From contig NZ_CP013979.1 in the NCBI RefSeq assembly GCF_001660485.1, positions 186,001 through 250,000 on the forward strand: a DNA stretch of 64,000 nucleotides, in the 5' to 3' direction. Both the position numbers and the translations under genes were made by a program. The stretch's first letter is position 1. Each line of letters opens with the position of its first letter. The stretch comes from Agromyces aureus (lineage in GTDB: Bacteria; Actinomycetota; Actinomycetes; Actinomycetales; Microbacteriaceae). Shown here in pieces: positions 42,039 to 50,300 of the stretch. The notes beneath the pieces were generated by a model. The model searched no databases and was not told where the DNA came from. It saw nothing but the letters and a program-made list of their open reading frames with translations.

Positions 42039-42851
42039 ATGAGCCCTCTCTCGACCGTGCGCCTCGGTATCCAGGTGCAGCCCCAGCAGGCCGACTACAC
42101 CGCGATCCGCGACACCGTGCTGCGGCTCGAGGAGCTCGGCGCCGACATCGTCTTCAACTGGGATCACTTCTTCCCGCTGTACGGCGACCGCGACGGCAAG
42201 CACTTCGAGGCGTGGACCATGCTCGGCGCCTGGGCCGAGCAGACCGAGCGACTCGAGTTCGGCACGCTCGTGAACTGCAACTCGTACCGCAACGCCGACC
42301 TGCAGGCCGACATGGCCCGCACCCTCGATCACATCAGCGCGAAGGGCGGCGAGGGCCGCTTCATCTTCGGCACCGGGTCGGGCTGGTTCGAGCGCGACTA
42401 CGACGAGTACGGCTACGAGTTCGGCACGGTCGGCGGGCGCCTGAACGCGCTCGCCGACGCACTGCCGCGCATCGAGGCGCGCTGGGCGAAGCTGAACCCC
42501 GCGCCGACGCGCAAGATCCCCGTGATGATCGGCGGCAAGGGCGAGCAGAAGACGCTGAAGATCGTCGCGAAGCACGCCGACATCTGGCACTCGTTCGTCG
42601 CGCCCGCCGAGCTCGGGCACAAGCTCGACGTGTTGAAGCAGTGGGGCGACGAGGTCGGCCGCGACGTGTCCGAGATCACGGTGTCGAACGAGCTCACCCG
42701 CGGCAGCGCCGACCTCGAGCACGCCGATGCGCTCTTCGACGCGGGCGTGCGCCTCTTCACGCTCGGCATCGGCGGCCCCGACTACGACCTCACGGCCGTG
42801 CGCGAGTACCTCGCGTGGCGCGACGCCAAGAACGCGCGGCTGGCGGCCTGA
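42039..42851 (+). CDS. LLM class F420-dependent oxidoreductase
   Basis: A 270-residue luciferase-like monooxygenase-fold protein of the F420-dependent group (TIGR03560-like): RLGIQVQPQQADYTAIRDTVLRLEELGADIVFNWDHFFP (in parts), EFGTLVNCNSYRNADLQADMARTLDHIS, FGTGSGWFERDYDEYGYEFG and KIPVMIGGKGEQKTLKIVAKHADIWH. Coenzyme F420 is an actinobacterial cofactor, which helps place the organism. The substrate is unknown. It converges with the membrane protein gene at 42864. Confidence 0.92.
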   Translation: MSPLSTVRLGIQVQPQQADYTAIRDTVLRLEELGADIVFNWDHFFPLYGDRDGKHFEAWTMLGAWAEQTERLEFGTLVNCNSYRNADLQADMARTLDHISAKGGEGRFIFGTGSGWFERDYDEYGYEFGTVGGRLNALADALPRIEARWAKLNPAPTRKIPVMIGGKGEQKTLKIVAKHADIWHSFVAPAELGHKLDVLKQWGDEVGRDVSEITVSNELTRGSADLEHADALFDAGVRLFTLGIGGPDYDLTAVREYLAWRDAKNARLAA

Positions 42852-42863
42852 TCGCGCCGCCGG

Positions 42864-43709
42864 TCACCAGGAGATCGGGAACGAGAGGGTCCCGTCGGGG
42901 CTGAGCGTTCCGGCCGCGGAGGTGATGCCGCCCACTGGGAACCGGCCGTCCTCCGTGCAGGCCATCTCGCTCGTCGACACCGTGCCCACCGTCGTCACGA
43001 ACAGGCAGAGCTCGACCTCGTCTCGGGCTGCGTAGTAGCGGCGTTCGACACTGCCTCCATCGGTGAGGCCGCCCGGCCGAGTCAGCAGGTATCGGAACTC
43101 GAGCGGGCCGTGACCGAGGTTGAAGTCGACCGGGAGCGGAGGGACGTCGGCCTCGGTCTCCGGTCGGAGGAACACGTCGGCGGCCGGCAGGTCGGCCGCG
43201 AGCGGTTGCGTCTCGAGGTAGTCCGCCATGGTGCGCGGGCCCTCGAACGTGGGCGTCGGCGTGGCGGCCGGCGGCTCCGCGGTCGCGAGGGTGCTCGTGC
43301 CGAGCTGCCAGCCGGCGAGCAGTCCCACGAGCAGCGCGGCGACGCCCACCCCGATCGCACGGGGGAGCCAGGCGCGGCGGGTCGTCTCGGCATCCGGTTC
43401 GGTCGCGGCGCCGGCGCCGCCGTCGCCGTCCGCGGTCGCATCGACGGGCGCGGAGGCGCCGGGCGCGCTGGTCGAGGTCGCGGCGGCGAGGGCGGCCGCC
43501 TCGGCCTCGCGCTCGGCGAGGGCCGCTGCCGAGCGCGCCTCGAGGAGCGCTTCGAGTTCGCGCGCGGCATCCGCTCGCTCCGATTCGGAGGCACCAGAAC
43601 CGAACGCGAGGCGTTGCAGGCGGGCGAGGTCGTCGTCGGGCTCGGGCACGGCATCCTCCGTCGGACGGCGCGGTTCGGGCACGCCGTGATCTGGTTCAGG
43701 ATGTCGCAT
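42864..43709 (-). CDS. Single-pass membrane protein with AFGSGAS motif (paralogue of 50301-51083)
   Basis: A 281-residue protein of unknown function. The cytoplasmic part has LARLQRLAFGSGASESERADAARELEALLEA (about 28-58), then an Ala/Glu-rich helix and spacer, one membrane helix (about 117-136) and an extracytoplasmic domain with YLETQPLAADLPAADVFLRP and a C-terminal CTEDGRFPVGGI. The gene at 50301-51083 shares the same order and motifs (RLQRVAFGSGASDAER, YLETLPLVS, CTEGGRFPEGGI). It reads toward the LLM gene and is divergent from the copper-oxidase-like cluster, 172 bases from it. Confidence 0.75.
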   Translation of the reverse strand: MRHPEPDHGVPEPRRPTEDAVPEPDDDLARLQRLAFGSGASESERADAARELEALLEARSAAALAEREAEAAALAAATSTSAPGASAPVDATADGDGGAGAATEPDAETTRRAWLPRAIGVGVAALLVGLLAGWQLGTSTLATAEPPAATPTPTFEGPRTMADYLETQPLAADLPAADVFLRPETEADVPPLPVDFNLGHGPLEFRYLLTRPGGLTDGGSVERRYYAARDEVELCLFVTTVGTVSTSEMACTEDGRFPVGGITSAAGTLSPDGTLSFPISW

Positions 43710-43881
43710 CGGCCGAACCGGGGCAACCGAGCGGGCGCTCCCTCACTGCGTGGCCACCGGCGCCGAGTCATGTCCCAACCCGGTTCACGCCGACGAAACA
43801 CGCTGCTCGCCCGCGCCGAAACACCGAATCCCTAGGTTCGCCTCACTCGCATTCCGCGAGTGTCCGTGTCCAGGAGGTTCG

Positions 43882-44631
43882 ATGCAATCACCACCGCGCA
43901 ACACCAGAACGAGACGACTGCCGTACGTGATCCTCGGCGGGGGCGTCGTCGCCGCTGCCGCGATCGTCGGCGGCTTCATGGCGATTCCGGCCGTCAGTGG
44001 CGCGAGCGGCGCCGAGAGTTCGGCCACCGAGGAGCTCGAGAAGGTCACGTCGAAGCCCGACCTCGGGGCTCCACGCGACCCGCTGAGCCCCGACGAGCTG
44101 AGCTACGCCATCCACCTCGCGAGTACCGACGAGAGCGTGCCCGACGATGTCACGTCCGTCGACGGATCCGACGCACCCCAGGTGCTCTCCGTCGACATCG
44201 CGAACGGCGACGTCGACGCGACCGGTCGACGCGTCGACGTGTACCTCTTCGACTACACGTCGAACCAGACGTTCCTGCAGCGGGTCGACCTCACCGACGG
44301 CAGCGTCGAGAGCACGTCGAAGGCCGGCGTCCAGCCGCCGCCCACGCCCGACGAGGTCGACTACGCGTTCGGCGTCTTCCTCGCCGATGCCGCAGCCAGC
44401 GCCGCGGTGCGGGCCGAGTACGCCGCGGTCACGGGCGACGAGCTCGCGTCGATCGACCAGCTCGCCGTCACCGGCGGTGCCTTCGTTCCCGATGCCGGCA
44501 CCCTCGGCGCCGACGCCTGCGGCATCGACCGCTGCGTGGAGATGCAGTTCCGCGTCTCCGGCGGCGGGTACCTCGACACCACCGGGTTCGTCGTCGACCT
44601 GTCCGCCAAGTCCGTGATCGGCATCAAGTGA
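43882..44631 (+). CDS. Signal-anchored protein resembling copper amine oxidase N-terminal (D2/D3) domains
   Basis: A 249-residue exported protein with an N-terminal signal anchor (about 14-37, YVILGGGVVAAAAIVGGFMA). The soluble part begins APRDPLSPDELSYAIHLAS, followed by RRVDVYLFDYTSNQTFLQRVDLTDGSVESTS and QPPPTPDEVDYAFGVFLAD. The order 'P-L-S-x-x-E-x' strand-helix, then 'V-D-V-x-x-x-D-x-x-x-x-x-x-x-x-x-V-D-L-x-x-G' and 'Q-P-x-x-x-x-x-E' is that of the D2/D3 substrate-channel domains of copper amine oxidases. Two Cys (CGIDRC) may form a disulfide. AGGAGG precedes ATG. It ends 11 bases before the catalytic-domain-like gene. The D2/D3 match is by eye. Confidence 0.68.
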   Translation: MQSPPRNTRTRRLPYVILGGGVVAAAAIVGGFMAIPAVSGASGAESSATEELEKVTSKPDLGAPRDPLSPDELSYAIHLASTDESVPDDVTSVDGSDAPQVLSVDIANGDVDATGRRVDVYLFDYTSNQTFLQRVDLTDGSVESTSKAGVQPPPTPDEVDYAFGVFLADAAASAAVRAEYAAVTGDELASIDQLAVTGGAFVPDAGTLGADACGIDRCVEMQFRVSGGGYLDTTGFVVDLSAKSVIGIK

Positions 44632-44642
44632 GGAGCGCGACC

Positions 44643-46514
44643 ATGAAGAGGATCTCCCGCGCGATCGCCGTCACCGCGACGGCACTCGCCGTCACGGCCG
44701 GCCTCGCCGTCATCCCGGTGACCTCGGCTTCGGCCGCGGTGCCGCTCGTGAACTGCTCGGGCGACGCGCTCATCGAGAAGTCGTTCGACAACGGCACGGA
44801 CTGGCAGATGTGCTGGCGCGTCGACAGCAAGCACGGGCTCGTGCTCGAGCAGGTCGCCGTCAGGGCGCCGGGCGAGGACGCGTTCCGACGCGTGCTCGAC
44901 TCGGTGAGCCTCGGCCAGCTCAACGTGCCCTACGACACCGGCAAGAACGTCTGGAACGACATCACGTCGTACGGCTTCGGCAACCAGTACCTGCAGAAGC
45001 TCAGCGCGGCCGAGTGCAGCACCGGCACCCTCCGCGACTACGGACAGGCCTGGAGCGTGACCCGGCGCGGCGTGACGACGAACTACCTGCGCACGATCCC
45101 CTCGCTCTGCATCACCGACACCACGCGCGACATGTCGTACCGCTCGCACGAGCAGACCTGGGGCTCCATCGAGGACAAGCCGCTGTTCACCGCGACCGGA
45201 CAGGCGTTCAACCTGACCATCGTCTCGAAGGTCGACTGGTACGAGTACGCGACCAAGGTCGAGTTCACCGACGAGGGCGCGATCTCGTTCAACCTCGGTG
45301 CCACCGGCGACATCTCGTACGAGGACTTCGACGCCGACGCCACCACCGGATGGCCCGTCGGAACGGATGCCGCGAACTACGCGGCCTCGCACTGGCACAA
45401 CGCGTTCTGGCGCCTCGACTTCGGTCTCGACGGCCAGAGCCTGCAGCAGGTCGAGCAGTACGACTCCACGCTCGGCGAGCCGGGCGAGATGGCCCCGCTG
45501 ATGCATACGACGGGAGCGACGATCGAGCATCCGGCGAACCTCGTGCCCGCGGCGGACACGACCTGGTGGCGCGTTGTGGCCCCTGAGAGCCGCAACGCAG
45601 ACAACCACGCCCGTTCGTACGAGTTCGTGTTCCCGGGTTCGCAGCTCTACCAGGGCAACCCGATCACGCAGCCGCTCATCAGCGTCACGAACTACGCCGA
45701 CTGCGAGCAGTTCGCGAGCAACAACCTCAACCCCGCGTGCCCCAACCTGAGCGTGCTCGACTACGTCGCGAACAGTGCGGATGCCGCGTTGACCGACCCG
45801 GTGGCGTGGGTCAACAGCGGATTCCACCACGTCGTGCGCGACGAGGACCAGAGCCCGATGCAGACGCACTGGCAGTCGTTCTCGATCATGCCGCGCGACT
45901 GGACGGCGCAGTCGATGAGCACGCCCGACGCGAGGACGTGCATCAACGGTGACACCGGCGGTGAGATCCACAGCGATGAGACGCCGTGCGAGGCGGTCGT
46001 ACCGACCGAGCCGGAGCCGACCGACCCGCCGGCGACGGAACCGCCGACCACGACGGAGCCGCCGACACCGACCGATCCGGCGGATCCGGGCGAGGCCGAG
46101 CCGACGCTGACCCTGTCGACCACGGAGCTCATCCCGGGCGAGAGCTTCGAGCTCGAAGGAGCCGGCTTCGCGGCCGACGAGTCGGTCGAGGTGGTGCTGC
46201 ATTCGGATCCGATCACGGTCGGCGCGCTCACTGCCGACGGCTCAGGGACCGTCAGCGGGGCCTTGAAGGTGCCCACCGGGGCGCCGGAGGGATCGCACAC
46301 GGTCGTCGTGACGGGCACCGAATCCGGCCTGACCGCGAAGGTCGGCGTGACGGTCGCTGCGGCCGCCGGAACGGCGGGAGCCGGCGCCGGGCTGCTCGCC
46401 TCGACCGGAACGGCGCTGCCGATCGCGGCGGCGACGGTGGCACTCGTGCTCCTCGCGGCGGGAGCGCTTCTCGTGATCCGTCGTCGACGTCGATCTGCGA
46501 TCTCGGCGATCTGA
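44643..46514 (+). CDS. Sortase-anchored copper amine oxidase-like protein (catalytic domain only)
   Basis: A 623-residue exported protein: signal peptide (about 1-32), copper amine oxidase D4-like domain (about 33-430), Pro/Thr linker, Ig-like bundle (about 485-575), then LASTG (585-589), a helix and RRRRRSA, an actinobacterial LAxTG sorting signal. Residues matching the catalytic set are: Asp106 in NDITSYGFG (base), Tyr200 in DWYEY (topaquinone precursor position), His250 and His252 in SHWHNAFWRLDFGLDG, and His395/396 in GFHHVVRDEDQSPMQ. The usual T-x-x-N-Y-[DE] around the Tyr is changed to K-x-x-W-Y-E, so cofactor formation is uncertain. The D2/D3 domains are missing here but resemble the gene just upstream. 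Confidence 0.78.
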   Translation: MKRISRAIAVTATALAVTAGLAVIPVTSASAAVPLVNCSGDALIEKSFDNGTDWQMCWRVDSKHGLVLEQVAVRAPGEDAFRRVLDSVSLGQLNVPYDTGKNVWNDITSYGFGNQYLQKLSAAECSTGTLRDYGQAWSVTRRGVTTNYLRTIPSLCITDTTRDMSYRSHEQTWGSIEDKPLFTATGQAFNLTIVSKVDWYEYATKVEFTDEGAISFNLGATGDISYEDFDADATTGWPVGTDAANYAASHWHNAFWRLDFGLDGQSLQQVEQYDSTLGEPGEMAPLMHTTGATIEHPANLVPAADTTWWRVVAPESRNADNHARSYEFVFPGSQLYQGNPITQPLISVTNYADCEQFASNNLNPACPNLSVLDYVANSADAALTDPVAWVNSGFHHVVRDEDQSPMQTHWQSFSIMPRDWTAQSMSTPDARTCINGDTGGEIHSDETPCEAVVPTEPEPTDPPATEPPTTTEPPTPTDPADPGEAEPTLTLSTTELIPGESFELEGAGFAADESVEVVLHSDPITVGALTADGSGTVSGALKVPTGAPEGSHTVVVTGTESGLTAKVGVTVAAAAGTAGAGAGLLASTGTALPIAAATVALVLLAAGALLVIRRRRRSAISAI

Positions 46515-46577
46515 CCACAGGGCGGCGGTTCGGCACCAGCCGGGCTGCCGCCCTCGTCACCACAGGAAGGAGCAGCG

Positions 46578-47258
46578 ATGCGACGTCCCATCGCGACGAC
46601 CGTCGCCCTCGCGGTCGTCCTCGTGGCCGGTGCGGCCATGGTCGGACCGAGGCTCGCGGCGGCCGACGCCGCACGGGCGGCCGAACGGATCGACGGCGCA
46701 CCGGGGAGCACCGTCATGTCGGCCTCCGGCCGAGCCGCGACATCCGATGCCCTCATGCCCTCGGAGGCCGGCGTCGACCCGACGGGCGCGGTCGACGACC
46801 TGCCGAACGACGCGGACATGCTGTTCGCGATGATGATGATCCCGCACCACGAGCAGGCCGTCGAGCTCTCGAAGCTGCTCGCTGCGACGCCCGACATCGA
46901 CGAGTTCTCGATCTCGCTCGCGGCCTTCATCGAAACCGACCAGACCAAGGAGATCGCGGCCATGCACGCGTGGCTCGAGGCCTGGCACGGTGTCGGCGTC
47001 ATGAATCACGCAGGGGGCGGAACGATGGCCGGAATGGCGACGCCGGAGCAGATCGCCGAGTTCGACTCGCTCTCGGGCGCAGCTGCCGAGGCGCGCTTCC
47101 TCGACCTCATGATCGCGCACCATCGCGGTGCGCTCGCCATGGCCGACGACGCGATCGCCGATGGCCGCAACAGCTACATCCGCTCGCTCGCCAAGCACAT
47201 CGCCGCCGAGCAGGAGCGTGAGATCGCGGCGATGACCCTCAGGCTGGACGAGCTGTGA
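46578..47258 (+). CDS. DUF305 family exported protein
   Basis: A 226-residue secreted or anchored protein: N-terminal hydrophobic signal (about 7-28), a flexible linker, then a DUF305 four-helix bundle with its two hallmark blocks, MMMIPHHEQAVEL (about 86-98) and LDLMIAHHRGALAMADDAI (about 175-193). The paired His and Met residues suggest metal, probably copper, binding; DUF305 genes often sit beside copper-handling genes. It follows the copper-oxidase-like gene by 63 bases and its stop overlaps the next GTG, so it belongs to this cluster and could supply copper (inference). Confidence 0.88.
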   Translation: MRRPIATTVALAVVLVAGAAMVGPRLAAADAARAAERIDGAPGSTVMSASGRAATSDALMPSEAGVDPTGAVDDLPNDADMLFAMMMIPHHEQAVELSKLLAATPDIDEFSISLAAFIETDQTKEIAAMHAWLEAWHGVGVMNHAGGGTMAGMATPEQIAEFDSLSGAAAEARFLDLMIAHHRGALAMADDAIADGRNSYIRSLAKHIAAEQEREIAAMTLRLDEL

Positions 47259-47794
47259 TCGGCCGCCGCGTCGTCGTCGCGCTCGCCGGGGTCGTGATCG
47301 CGCTCGGCCTCGTCGGGGTCGCCGCCGCGGTGCACGGAGAGACCGTGCACCGGGCGGACTCCCCGTCGATGCGGCCGGCGATCGAGGTGGGCGACCTGGT
47401 GGTCGCGGCGAGGCTCCACGCAGAGCCCGCACGGGGCGACGTGGTGGTGTTCTCCGACCCCGGCGGCTGGGGGGAGCGCGTCGCCCGGCTGCTCGGTCAG
47501 GATCGGGTCGCCGACACCTTCGTGAAACGCGTGGTCGGTCTCCCCGGCGAGCGGATCGCCTGCTGCACCGCGGCCGGAGAACTCACGGTCGACGGGGTGC
47601 CGCTGGCCGAGGGCTACCGTGTGCCGGCTGAAGGTCTCGCGAGCGTGCTCGCGTTCGACGAGCTCGTTCCCGACGACGCCGTGTTCGTGCTCGGCGACGC
47701 GCGCTCGACGTCGATCGACTCGCGCTACCTCGGAAGCGTGCCGCTGGATGCGGTGACCGGCGCCGTGCAGCTGGTGGTGCCGCTCGGCGGTTGA
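47255..47794 (+). CDS. lepB: Signal peptidase I
   Basis: A 179-residue S26 signal peptidase: one N-terminal helix (about 5-27), the catalytic Ser38 in DSPSMRPAIEVGD, and the general-base Lys91 in FVKRVVGLPGER, then the box E motif GDARSTSIDSRYLGSV. The C-C pair after ERIA is frequent in actinobacterial members. The GTG start overlaps the DUF305 stop (GTGA). Being coupled to three exported proteins, it may be a dedicated peptidase for this cluster rather than the housekeeping LepB. Confidence 0.9.
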   Translation: MIGRRVVVALAGVVIALGLVGVAAAVHGETVHRADSPSMRPAIEVGDLVVAARLHAEPARGDVVVFSDPGGWGERVARLLGQDRVADTFVKRVVGLPGERIACCTAAGELTVDGVPLAEGYRVPAEGLASVLAFDELVPDDAVFVLGDARSTSIDSRYLGSVPLDAVTGAVQLVVPLGG

Positions 47795-47860
47795 GCCGCG
47801 GCGACCGCTCGGCCGCGTCGCCCGTCGGCCGGCAGCGAAGCGTGCGTCGCGGTCGCGCGG

Positions 47861-48622
47861 TCAGCCCCTCTGGGGATCCACCGCGTAGGCCCGATGCGCC
47901 AGCTCGGCACTCGCGTCGAGCAGCGCGCCCAGATGCCGCGCCACCCGATCGCGCTCGGCCCCGACGGTCGAGAGCACGACCGCCGCGACCAGCTCGCCCT
48001 CGGGGGAGCGCACCGGAACGGCGATGCACGCGCGCGCCACCGCCCCTGGCTCGGTGCACCAGGCGTACCCCAGCCGTTCGATCTCGGACGCGATGCGCAG
48101 ACGCTCGTCGATCGAGATGCCGGAGGCGCGCGCCGAGTCGGCCACGACCCGTGCCGCGACGGGGTCGACGGTCGCCTCCAGCGGTGGGAACTCGGCGAGG
48201 AGGAGCCGACCGATCGCGGTCGCCCCGAGCTGGCGGCGGGTCCGGTCGATCGAGAGCAGCGGAAGGTCGGGGTCCTCGTCGACGATCACGACCCGACCGC
48301 CGGGGTAGCGCACGAAGTGCACCGCCTCGCCGGTGCGTTCGCGGAGCGCGGCGATGATCTCGGGCGTCGGGTCGGCCGTGCGGGGCGCGATGAGGTGGGC
48401 GAGCTCGACCACGCGCACCCCCAGCACGAAGCCGTCGAGCGTCGGATGCCGGAGCAGGTACTCGTCGCTCGTGAGCGAGTTGATCAGGCGGTACGCGCTC
48501 GCGCGCGGCATGCCGAGCAGTTGCGCGATGCGGTTGGCCGAGAGCGTCGGGCCGCCGCGCGCGACCTCTTCGAGGACCGCCAGCGCGAGGGCGATCCCGC
48601 TGCCGCTCGCCGGCCCGCTCAT
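47861..48622 (-). CDS. IclR family regulator
   Basis: A 253-residue IclR protein: winged helix at about 8-65 (ALALAVLEEVARGGPTLSANRIAQLLGMPRASAYRLINSLTSDEYL, in parts) and a C-terminal GAF-like effector domain with VHFVRYPGGRVVIVDE, GATAIGRLLLAEF and ACIAVPVRSPEGELVAAVVLS. Its ATG overlaps the stop of the APC permease (ATGA), so it is cotranscribed with, and likely regulates, that permease gene. Confidence 0.9.
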   Translation of the reverse strand: MSGPASGSGIALALAVLEEVARGGPTLSANRIAQLLGMPRASAYRLINSLTSDEYLLRHPTLDGFVLGVRVVELAHLIAPRTADPTPEIIAALRERTGEAVHFVRYPGGRVVIVDEDPDLPLLSIDRTRRQLGATAIGRLLLAEFPPLEATVDPVAARVVADSARASGISIDERLRIASEIERLGYAWCTEPGAVARACIAVPVRSPEGELVAAVVLSTVGAERDRVARHLGALLDASAELAHRAYAVDPQRG

Positions 48623-50091
48623 GACCGCCGAGCAGGTGCGCCGGAGGAGATGGCATCGGATGCCACGGGGGTGTCGTATGCGCCGATCCGGCCCGCGAAC
48701 CCTCGGCCGGAACGCACGCGCAGCAGGTGCGCGATCGTGGCGGCGGCGACGAGGGCGATCAGGATGCAGAGCGCCGTGGCGTCGTCGGCCGCCTCGGCGA
48801 GCATCTCGGTGGCGGCGACCCCCGCGAGCGCCAGCGTGCCGAGGAGCGCCGGCCAGGCTTCGCGGAGGCTGAACTCCCGGATGCGCACGAGGTACGGGGT
48901 CGCCGCGGCGCAGACCGCGAGGTAGGCGATGATGAACGCCATGCTCTCGGCCAGGTGCACGACGTCGCGGTAGAGCGAGTCCCTGCCGGCCGAGACGAGC
49001 AGGAGCGTTCCGATCACGAGCACCGTGCCGGCGGCGAGGGCGGCGACGTGCGGCGTCGCGAATCGGGCCGACGTGCGCCCGAGCGCCCTCGGGAGCACGC
49101 CCTCGCGGGCCATGGTGAACACGAGGCGCACGAGGGCGTTCGTGCACGCGAGCGTGCACGCGATCCACGATGCGGCGACCACGGCGTGGACCACGGGATC
49201 GAGCCACGGGTTCGCGGCCAGGTCGGCCTCCGTCAGCAGTGACGCCTCGCGCCCCCCGGCCACCGCGGAGAGCTGGGCGAGCACGCCGAACAGGTAGACC
49301 GCGGCGACCGACCCGACGGTCCACACCAGCGCGCGGGGCACCGCGGCGAGCGGCCGCCGGCTCTCCGGACCGAGGGCCGCCCCACTCTCGAAGCCGACGA
49401 AGCACACGAGCGCGAACCCGATGCCCTCGGCGAACGAGGGGAGCGACGGGGCGGAGCCGGCCTCGGGCACGATGCCCGCGAGGTTCCACCCGCTCGCCGC
49501 GAACACGGTGACCGAGACGGCGATGAGGGCGACCACGACGACGGCCTCGACGGCCAGCATGACGCGCGTCGACATCCGCGCCCCGAGGGCGATGACCGCG
49601 GTGACGGCCGCGCCGATGCCGATCACGAGCAGTGTCGACGCGAACCCGTCGGACGCCCACCGCGAGGTGCCGCCGAACGCCGCGTCGATCCGTCGCACGG
49701 CGCTGCGCAGGGTGTCGATCGAGACGCCCGCATAGCCGAGCAGCAGGGCCACGCCGGCGACCATCCCGGCGGCCGGCCCGAGGCCCCGCGTCACGAAGGT
49801 GTAGATGCCGCCCGCGGCGGAGATCCGTCGAGCGAAGATCGACATGGCCAGCGCCACGAGAATCACCGCCACCGTGGTCAGCAGCAGGGCGACGAACGCG
49901 AAGGAGCCAGTGCGCTCGACCAGGCCGCCCGTCAGGATGAGGAGCCCTCCGGCCGGCGCCACCGCGGCGACCGACTGCGCGACGAGGTCGAGCGTCGTCA
50001 CCGATCCGCGTCGGAGGCCGTGCAACGGCGAGATGGTTCCGAGGCTCGCGTCGGGGGTCCGTCGCGCGATCGCGTCGCTCAGTGCGCTCAC
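48619..50091 (-). CDS. APC superfamily amino acid permease
   Basis: A 490-residue transporter with about twelve helices. The first helices contain the APC loop SVAAVAPAGGLLILTGGLVERTGSFAF and FARRISAAGGIYTFVTRGLGPAAGMVAG (in parts), and the sixth region has FVCFVGFESGAALGPESRRPLAAVPRAL, the conserved G-F-E-x-x-A motif. The substrate is an amino acid or amine, not specified. The GTG start has GAGGAGG 5 bases upstream. A cytosolic N-terminus of about 30 residues is normal. It forms an operon with the overlapping IclR gene. Confidence 0.92.
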   Translation of the reverse strand: MSALSDAIARRTPDASLGTISPLHGLRRGSVTTLDLVAQSVAAVAPAGGLLILTGGLVERTGSFAFVALLLTTVAVILVALAMSIFARRISAAGGIYTFVTRGLGPAAGMVAGVALLLGYAGVSIDTLRSAVRRIDAAFGGTSRWASDGFASTLLVIGIGAAVTAVIALGARMSTRVMLAVEAVVVVALIAVSVTVFAASGWNLAGIVPEAGSAPSLPSFAEGIGFALVCFVGFESGAALGPESRRPLAAVPRALVWTVGSVAAVYLFGVLAQLSAVAGGREASLLTEADLAANPWLDPVVHAVVAASWIACTLACTNALVRLVFTMAREGVLPRALGRTSARFATPHVAALAAGTVLVIGTLLLVSAGRDSLYRDVVHLAESMAFIIAYLAVCAAATPYLVRIREFSLREAWPALLGTLALAGVAATEMLAEAADDATALCILIALVAAATIAHLLRVRSGRGFAGRIGAYDTPVASDAISSGAPARRS

Positions 50092-50195
50092 CGGTGCCTC
50101 CTCGTGGTCCCTGCACCGTATGCCGCGTCGGTTTCGCGGCGGTCAGCGCGGTGTTACGCGGGTGTGACCCCGCCCGGGACACTCGCGCCCGCACA

Positions 50196-50278
50196 CGCGC
50201 CGAGCGGCGGACCGCGGCCGCACGCGCGCCGACCTGAGGACGCGCTCACGGGCGCGCCGAGCGGCGGACCGCGGCCGC
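50196..50278. repeat. 26-base direct repeat
   Basis: Two identical 26-base copies (CGCGCCGAGCGGCGGACCGC + GGCCGC) at 50196-50221 and 50253-50278, 57 bases apart, between divergently unrelated genes (APC permease start at 50091 and the membrane protein end at 50301). Function unknown; probably a local duplication. Confidence 0.75.
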
Positions 50279-50300
50279 CGAGCCTCGAGTTGCCGCTGCG

